Made by a program: the position numbers and the translations under genes
Source of the DNA: Charina bottae
Lineage: Eukaryota; Chordata; Lepidosauria; Squamata; Charinaidae
DNA: 64,000 nt
Assembly: GCA_023362775.1 (NCBI GenBank)
Contig: JALMGJ010000004.1
Span: 37,774,929-37,838,928 of the forward strand
Direction of reading: 5' to 3'
Shown here: positions 58,303 through 64,000 of the stretch, one piece after another
How positions within the stretch are numbered: position 1 is the first letter of the stretch
Layout of the letters: every line of letters starts with the position of its first letter
The notes under the pieces: model-generated
Told to the model about the DNA's origin: nothing
Database searches by the model: none
Seen by the model: only the letters and a program-made list of their open reading frames with translations

Positions 58303-60316
58303 TTCTAGTGACACACCTTTAAGCTGGATTGATGGCGCTGCGGAGGGATTGGTTCGAACTTGCTGGTAAAGCACTTTGGTTTTTTTAATGTTAATAGAGA
58401 GGCCGAGCTTTTCATATGCTTCTGCAAAGATGTTTAGGATAGTTTGAAGATCTTCCTCGGAGTGTGCACAGACTATGTTATCATCAGCATATTGAAGTTC
58501 TATAACAGAAGTTGTAATTACCTTATTTTTTGCTTTCAGCCTACTAAGATTAAAAAGCTTTCCATCTGTTCGATATATAATTTCTACACCAGTAGGAAGT
58601 TTCTCTTCAACAAGGTGTATAATCATAGCAATGAAGATAGCGAATAAGGTTGGAGCAATAACACATCCCTGTTTAACGCCGGATTCCACTTTAAATGGAT
58701 CGCTTTGAGAGCCATTGTTATCCAGGATTGTTGCCATCATGTCATCATGGAGTAGCCGCAAGATGTTCACAAATTTATCAGGGCATCCGATTTTCAGAAG
58801 GATGGTCCAGAGAGCAGTACGTTTTACAGTATCAAAAGCTTTAGTCAGATCAATAAATGCCATGTACAGAGGGCGGTTTTGCTCCTTGCATTTTTCTTGG
58901 AGCTGTCGTGCAGTGAAGATCATATCCACTGTTCCCCTGGAAGGGCGGAAGCCATTTTGCATTTCAGGGAGGATGTCTTCTGATACAGATAGGAGACGGT
59001 TTGCAATGATCTTTGCCAGGATTTTGCCTGCTGTAGCTAGAAGGGAGATGCCTCGATAGTTTCCACAGTCAGTTCTATCACCCTTTTTAAAGAGAGTGAT
59101 AATTATGGCATCCCTAAAGTCTGCTGGAATCTCCTCCCTCATCCAGATTTTTTTGATGAGCTTATGAAGTTGTTGTGTAAGTTCAGGTCCGCCTTCTTTA
59201 AAGACTTCAGCAGGAATCCCATCAGGTCCACTAGCTTTGTTATTTTTCATTTGTTTAGTGGCTTTACTGACTTCCTCCAAACTAGGGGGTACTGCAAGCT
59301 CATCTCTTATTTGTTTTTGTGGGATTTGCAAGAAGACTTCATCAGCCACAGTAGAGTGACGATTAAGGAGATTGTAGTAATGCTCTTTCCAGCGCAGTGC
59401 AATAGACTCTTTGTCCTTTAGAAGTTTAGCACCATCTATTGAGCGTAAGGGATTTGTACCATGGTTTGTTGGTCCATAGATGGCCTTTATGGCATTAAAA
59501 AAGCCCCGTGCATCATGAGCATCTGCAAAACGTTGGGTTTCTTGGGCTTTTTTTATCCACCATCTGTTCTTAAGTTCTCTAGTTCTTCTTTGGACTTCTG
59601 CCTTTGCACTGGCGTAGATTTTTTTCTTAACGGCACAGTTAATATCTTTTTGCCATATCCGGAAGGCTTTCCTTTTCTTGTCAATAATATGTTCAATCTC
59701 ACTATCATTCTCATCAAACCAGTCCTGATGTCTCTTAGTTTGGTATCCAATAGTTTGTTCACAGGCTGAAATAATAGAAGTCTTCAATTTAATCCAGTGT
59801 TCCTCAACATTTTCAGGGAGTTCCATAGGCAGATGTTCCTTGAGAGTTGATTGAAAGCAAGCTTGTTTAGTAGAATCTTGAAGGGCCAGTGTATTCATTT
59901 TACGCCTTGGTTTTCTTCCTTGGAGCCTACGATGAGGGACAATCTTTATGGCCATTGTGGATCGAATTAATCGATGGTCTGTCCAGCAGTCATCGGCGCT
60001 CGTCATGGCTCTGGTGAGAAGTACATCACGGCGATCTCTAGCACGGACAATTACATAATCTAAAAGATGCCAGTGCTTCGACCGTGGGTGCTTCCATGAT
60101 ATTTTAAATTTATTTTTCTGGTGAAATAGTGTGTTAGTAATGACAAGGTTATGCTCTGCACATTTAGTCAGAAGTAAGTTTCCATTCATGTTGCTATTGT
60201 CAACTCCTTCTTTCCCAATGATCCCCGGCCACAAATCAAAGTCACGCCCAACTCTTGCATTGAAATCGCCCAGGAGGACAATTTTATCCTCCTTTGGTAT
60301 CTCTGATAAGATGGTG
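58303..60316 (-). pseudogene. LINE ORF, endonuclease end and reverse transcriptase segment
   Basis: One open frame from about LDTILSEIPKEDKIVLLGDF to the MITE. It has all main RT blocks, including DLTKAFDTVKR and YADD. It is cut off at its start by the internal deletion and at its end by the MITE. Confidence 0.87.
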
Positions 60317-60745
60317 TCCAGCTTGTTCAGGCAGTCCTTTCCAAAAGAAGGTATAACCTCCTTTTTCTTCCTTCAACTGTCCTCCTCCTGCTCTTCGAGT
60401 TTCTTGGAGTGCTGCTATATCAATATTAAAACGTCTCAGCTCCCTTGCAATAATGGCAGTCCTACGTTCAGGTCGTTCACTATCCATGTTGTCTTGCAGT
60501 GTCCGTATATTCCATGTTCCAAAATTCATGAGTCTTTTACGACCGCTAGATGGTGACCCCACTGGTCGCGGTAGTCCAGTCAGGGAGAAAATGAGGCAGG
60601 CTATGTTTAGGGCACCTTTTCTAGCCCCCTCCCCATATGGGGTGAGCAGAGTGGATCCTAAATAGGGCTGCTCAGTCGTGGATACAGCTGCCAAACTACT
60701 CAACTGCCTCGAACCTTGAGTCAGGATGACTGAATCTGTATCCAC
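60317..60745 (-). pseudogene. LINE ORF, endonuclease N-terminal segment
   Basis: Contains FGTWNIRTLQDNMDSERPER, NIDIAALQETRR and GGYTFFWKGL, then runs out of frame where the middle of the endonuclease is missing. Confidence 0.85.
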
Positions 60746-61205
60746 CGCCCATGTGCTGGTCCATGACTAGGAGCTTCCGGATTTCACAGTCCTGCCCCCA
60801 TTGCCATTCGTCAATCACCATGGGACTTTTGGTTGTTTTGGGTTTGGTGTGGTTGGAAGACGCCTGTGCGTGAATTTGTTTTATCTGTGGAGATCGGTGC
60901 ACAACGATCAGCACACAACCTTCACAGAAAAAGGCTCTAATCCAATGGCATGGGTACCATGACGATTGGTGACCTTTTGTCTGCTGCAGCCTTCATCCGC
61001 CTTCGCAGCCGTTGTAACAATACACCTTGTTATCTTCCGCCTGTTCTGCCGTTGAGGACTTTCTTGGATTGTTCTTTGTCTGGTTCCTCCCCCTGGACCT
61101 TACCGCCATGGGTGACCCTACCAGGAGTACATGACTCCCGACGGCTTCGCTCACAGAGTTCATTGGGAACACACAAGCCCACTCACCACAACAAGGTGAC
61201 GATCC

Positions 61206-62103
61206 AGTAAGGGGAATAATAATCATAACAACAACAACAACAACAACAATATGGTCACCCACAGAGATAGAAGCCCAACAAGAAACACCAAGGGGAGAAA
61301 GCAACTAGAAGGCTTTGCCTAAGTGCTTCAAATTTAGAGCTAGACTTTTCTGGGGTGAAATTTGAGAAACTTTTTCATTGCAAGGAATAGCTCCGAAAGA
61401 TATGGAACAGTAATAATATGAAGGATTGATATCCCAAGATGGCGACTGTAATAGCTAGATAGGTTAAGCTATGTAGGTGACTGGAGTTTTACGTGTCTGA
61501 TCATGAATCACATAAGGACAACATATAGTACTTGGGAGAAAGTCATACAGGACATAGTGGGTTTACTTGAAAATCCTTGTGCATAGAACCGAGTTGCCTG
61601 TGGTTCTGAAACCAACAACTAGGTAAACCTAGCATTTAATTACAGTACAGGAAAAGCTGTGATCCCACACAGAGATAGTCCTCGAGGATAAGTGTCTTTA
61701 AGACCTGATGATGGAATGTGCATCACAATGTCATGACACAAATGATACAAATTATGTAACTGGCATTCATTTGTGCAATTATGTTATTACACATGTGAGG
61801 CCCTTCCTTGATGCCCAGGTGCTCAAGTGATCCCAAAAGTTCTGGAAAACATCACCAAATAGAAGTTGCCATGGTATATTGTCAGATCCTCATGGGGCAA
61901 ACCTAAGTATCCTACTTCCAAGGTTCTACCACATGCAGTATGAATGCTTCGTAGTAAGTAATGAATGCAAATTTAATAAATCTAGGTTTTTAGCTGCTTG
62001 TCAATGATGTAGTTTGTATCTCCTTTCCCACCCTGATGCTCTTCAGAAATGATGGGATTATAATGCTATTAATCTGCACCTAACAGGTTGAGGGCAGTAT
62101 TAG
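61206..62103. other. non-coding stretch with (CAA)n
   Basis: (CAA)n at about 61228-61249, next to the 5' end of the LINE. Otherwise nothing recognised. Confidence 0.4.
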
Positions 62104-62480
62104 CTGGCTTTTTATTATTTTATTTTATTTTATTATTTTATTTTATTTTATTTTATTTTATTTTATTTTATTTTATTTTATTTATTTTATTTTATTTTAT
62201 TTTATTTTATTTTATTTTATTTTATTTTATTTTATTTATTTTATTTTATTTTATTTTATTTTATTATTTTATTTTATTTTATTTTATTTTATTATTTTAT
62301 TTTATTTTATTTTATTTTATTATTTTATTTTATTTTATTTTATTTTATTTTATTTTATATTTTATTATTTTATTATTTTATTATTTTAATTTTAATTTTA
62401 ATTTTAATTTTAATTTTAATTAATTTTAATTTTAATTTTAATTTTAATTTTAATTTTAATTTTAATTTTAATTTTAATTT
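62104..62480 (+). repeat. long (TTTTA)n / (TTTAA)n microsatellite
   Basis: About 270 bp of ATTTT pentamers with occasional TATT interruptions, switching near 62386 to about 95 bp of TTTAA pentamers. Confidence 0.95.
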
Positions 62481-62640
62481 TATTATTTTATTTTCATTTA
62501 TTCAATTTATGAAGCTGTAGTCCATCTTATATGGAGAATGCTAGATTGGGGTGGGATGACATAAACTAAAGAAGGTCATTACTGGGGAGTATAAAACTAT
62601 AGGTGTGAAAATGGTACATTCTGCACTGAATGAATACATT

Positions 62641-62646
62641 TTTATT
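62641..62646 (-). promoter_or_regulatory. candidate SULT1C polyadenylation signal
   Basis: AATAAA on the minus strand, about 110 nt after the SULT1C stop codon. Confidence 0.55.
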
Positions 62647-62754
62647 ATCCAATACATCCAAGTAAGCAATCTTGAGAATAAAAGGACTGATCCCTAGGTT
62701 TTAAACTTCAGACTTCAATGATGTAAAACACGAACATGACTTTTTTTTCTTCCT

Positions 62755-63189
<435 letters not shown>

Positions 63190-63395
63190 CCCAAACAAAA
63201 GCTTGGGCCTGGTTAGGACTTGGATGGTATATCACCAGGAGTCCCATGGCTGTTGGCTAGACTGAGGAGTTGAAAAAACATCCCAGAAGATCCTAGAAGA
63301 AGATTATGGCAAACCTTACCATAGTATTGCCAAGGAGACTGCATGGGCATGACCATGACCATCAATAGTTAAGCTCCATTCCAGGATGTCTTTAT
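63190..63395 (+). mobile_element. 5S rRNA-derived SINE with Sauria-like tail
   Basis: GGGCCTGGTTAGGACTTGGA and TGGTATATCACCAGGAGTCC follow the 3' half of 5S rRNA. They are followed by TATGGCAAACCTTACC and CCAAGGAGACTGCATGGGCA, a tail resembling Sauria SINE/BovB. Confidence 0.65.
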
Positions 63396-63562
63396 ATAAA
63401 GATAGGGATGTCTCATATCATCTCTGTCTTATGGATGTTTCTGAGCTAGTTTCAAAACCATCAGTCATATTCATTGCCCCTTTTCACAACTTCCCCTTTT
63501 GTCCTCATTTGCCTAAATCAGGAATGTACATCTTTTTCAGGCAGAGGACTATGACTCTAGAT

Positions 63563-63679
63563 CAGTGTTTTTCAAACTAGGCAATTTTAAGATGTGTGGA
63601 CTTCAACTCCCAGGCTGGCTGGAGAATTCTGGGAGTTGAAGTCCACACATCTTAAAGATGTTGAGGTTAAATTACACTG
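63563..63679. mobile_element. hAT MITE family 2, copy 5
   Basis: Ends CAGTGTTTTTCAAAC and ...AATTACACTG; perfect CTCTAGAT duplication (63555-63562 and 63680-63687). In the SULT1C intron. Confidence 0.9.
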
Positions 63680-63917
63680 CTCTAGATAGTATTGGGAAGG
63701 GTTAGGGGAAAGAAAGAGTTCATTTCATTTATACTGATATTTAATTAAATTTAGATGTATTTATTTATTTACTTATAGTACATAGATTTAAAAAAACGCC
63801 CGACTCCCAACAATTCTGAAGTATGATTATTCCCTTGTCATGTATTTAAAACATTTCCTTTTCTGTCACACTAAAAATTAAACTGGTTAAAAAAATAAAA
63901 TATGGAAGCTTCTGGGG

Positions 63918-64000
63918 CAGGGCTTTCCAAACTATTCACGTTGGCAACACACCAATGGTGGCGTGCGAAAACCCAGAAGCACCGCCGCGGTGGGGCTTCT
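63918..64000. mobile_element. hAT MITE family 1, copy G, cut by the window end
   Basis: CAGGGCTTTCCAAAC end followed by GGCAACACACCAATGGTGGC and AAAACCCAGAAGC; only the left part is visible. Confidence 0.8.

Larger units (their letters stand above)
57265..61205 (-). mobile_element. non-LTR retrotransposon, inactivated
   Basis: Minus strand, 5' to 3': a GC-richer leader (to about 60750); an APE-type endonuclease N-terminal part (GTWNIRTLQ, ALQETR); an internal deletion with frame change near 60335; the end of the endonuclease (LGDFNARVG); then reverse transcriptase (NNKASGPDGIPAEVF, NYRGISLL, LTKAFDTV, catalytic LQYADDN); then, after an inserted MITE, a C-terminal region with a cysteine/histidine motif CPHCGRLCGSRIGLYSHLRI. 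The 3' end is ATAATAATCATCATT-like simple repeat. Proteins of this type are often annotated as craniofacial development protein 2-like (endonuclease) and RNA-directed DNA polymerase. I cannot assign the clade with certainty. Confidence 0.9.

Noticed and set aside
62088..62423. 111-residue ORF rich in F, Y, I and L that looks membrane-like
   Set aside because: Translation of the TTTTA microsatellite.
63200..63260. 5S rRNA gene
   Set aside because: Only the 3' half resembles 5S, with several changes, and it is joined to a SINE tail.

Overview
The window is nuclear DNA from a vertebrate, almost certainly a squamate reptile (lizard or snake). It carries one multi-exon gene recognisable exon by exon as GCC2, with the last exon of a SULT1C-type sulfotransferase upstream of it. 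Its repeats are squamate-typical: Sauria SINEs with a BovB-like tail, 5S-rRNA-derived SINEs, CR1/L2-like tails, L1 fragments, hAT and Tc1/mariner MITEs, and a chromodomain Ty3/Gypsy element. No prokaryotic feature is present.

Layout. 1-2.3 kb: weak endogenous-retrovirus envelope-like remnant and a hAT MITE. 2.3-12.6 kb: non-coding, with SINEs (including an inverted pair), an AT-microsatellite MITE and a (CAG)20 run. 12.63-18.66 kb: a nearly complete Ty3/Gypsy chromovirus with 356-bp LTRs differing at one base, a GTCTA target duplication, gag, pol and a C-terminal chromodomain. 18.7-23.5 kb: MITEs, SINEs and the probable GCC2 3' UTR. 23.5-56.05 kb: GCC2 on the minus strand. I resolve 23 coding exons (5058 nt including stop, 1685 residues, close to the roughly 1684 of mammalian GCC2), with consistent phases throughout and one GC-AG intron. 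Its introns hold hAT and Tc1/mariner-like MITEs, a solo LTR, L1 and CR1 fragments, SINEs, an unidentified repeat-containing ORF and a 1.65-kb GC-rich hAT element. 56.0-56.4 kb: GC-rich GCC2 promoter region. 57.27-61.2 kb: an inactivated non-LTR retrotransposon (minus strand) split by a MITE. 62.1-62.5 kb: a long TTTTA/TTTAA microsatellite. 62.76-62.87 kb: SULT1C terminal exon (minus strand). The SULT1C-GCC2 order matches the amniote arrangement as I know it.

The cellular genes are ordinary. GCC2 encodes a trans-Golgi coiled-coil tether ending in a GRIP domain; SULT1C encodes a cytosolic sulfotransferase. The most interesting material is in the mobile elements. The chromovirus has, directly after its 5' LTR, 12 nt perfectly complementary to a stretch inside the LTR that lies about 30 nt after a TATA-like box. 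That is the layout expected for Tf1/sushi-type self-primed reverse transcription. Two MITE families leave 8-bp target duplications that mostly have TA at the centre, as described for Buster-type hATs. I see no convincing wholly new system; the candidates for follow-up are listed separately.
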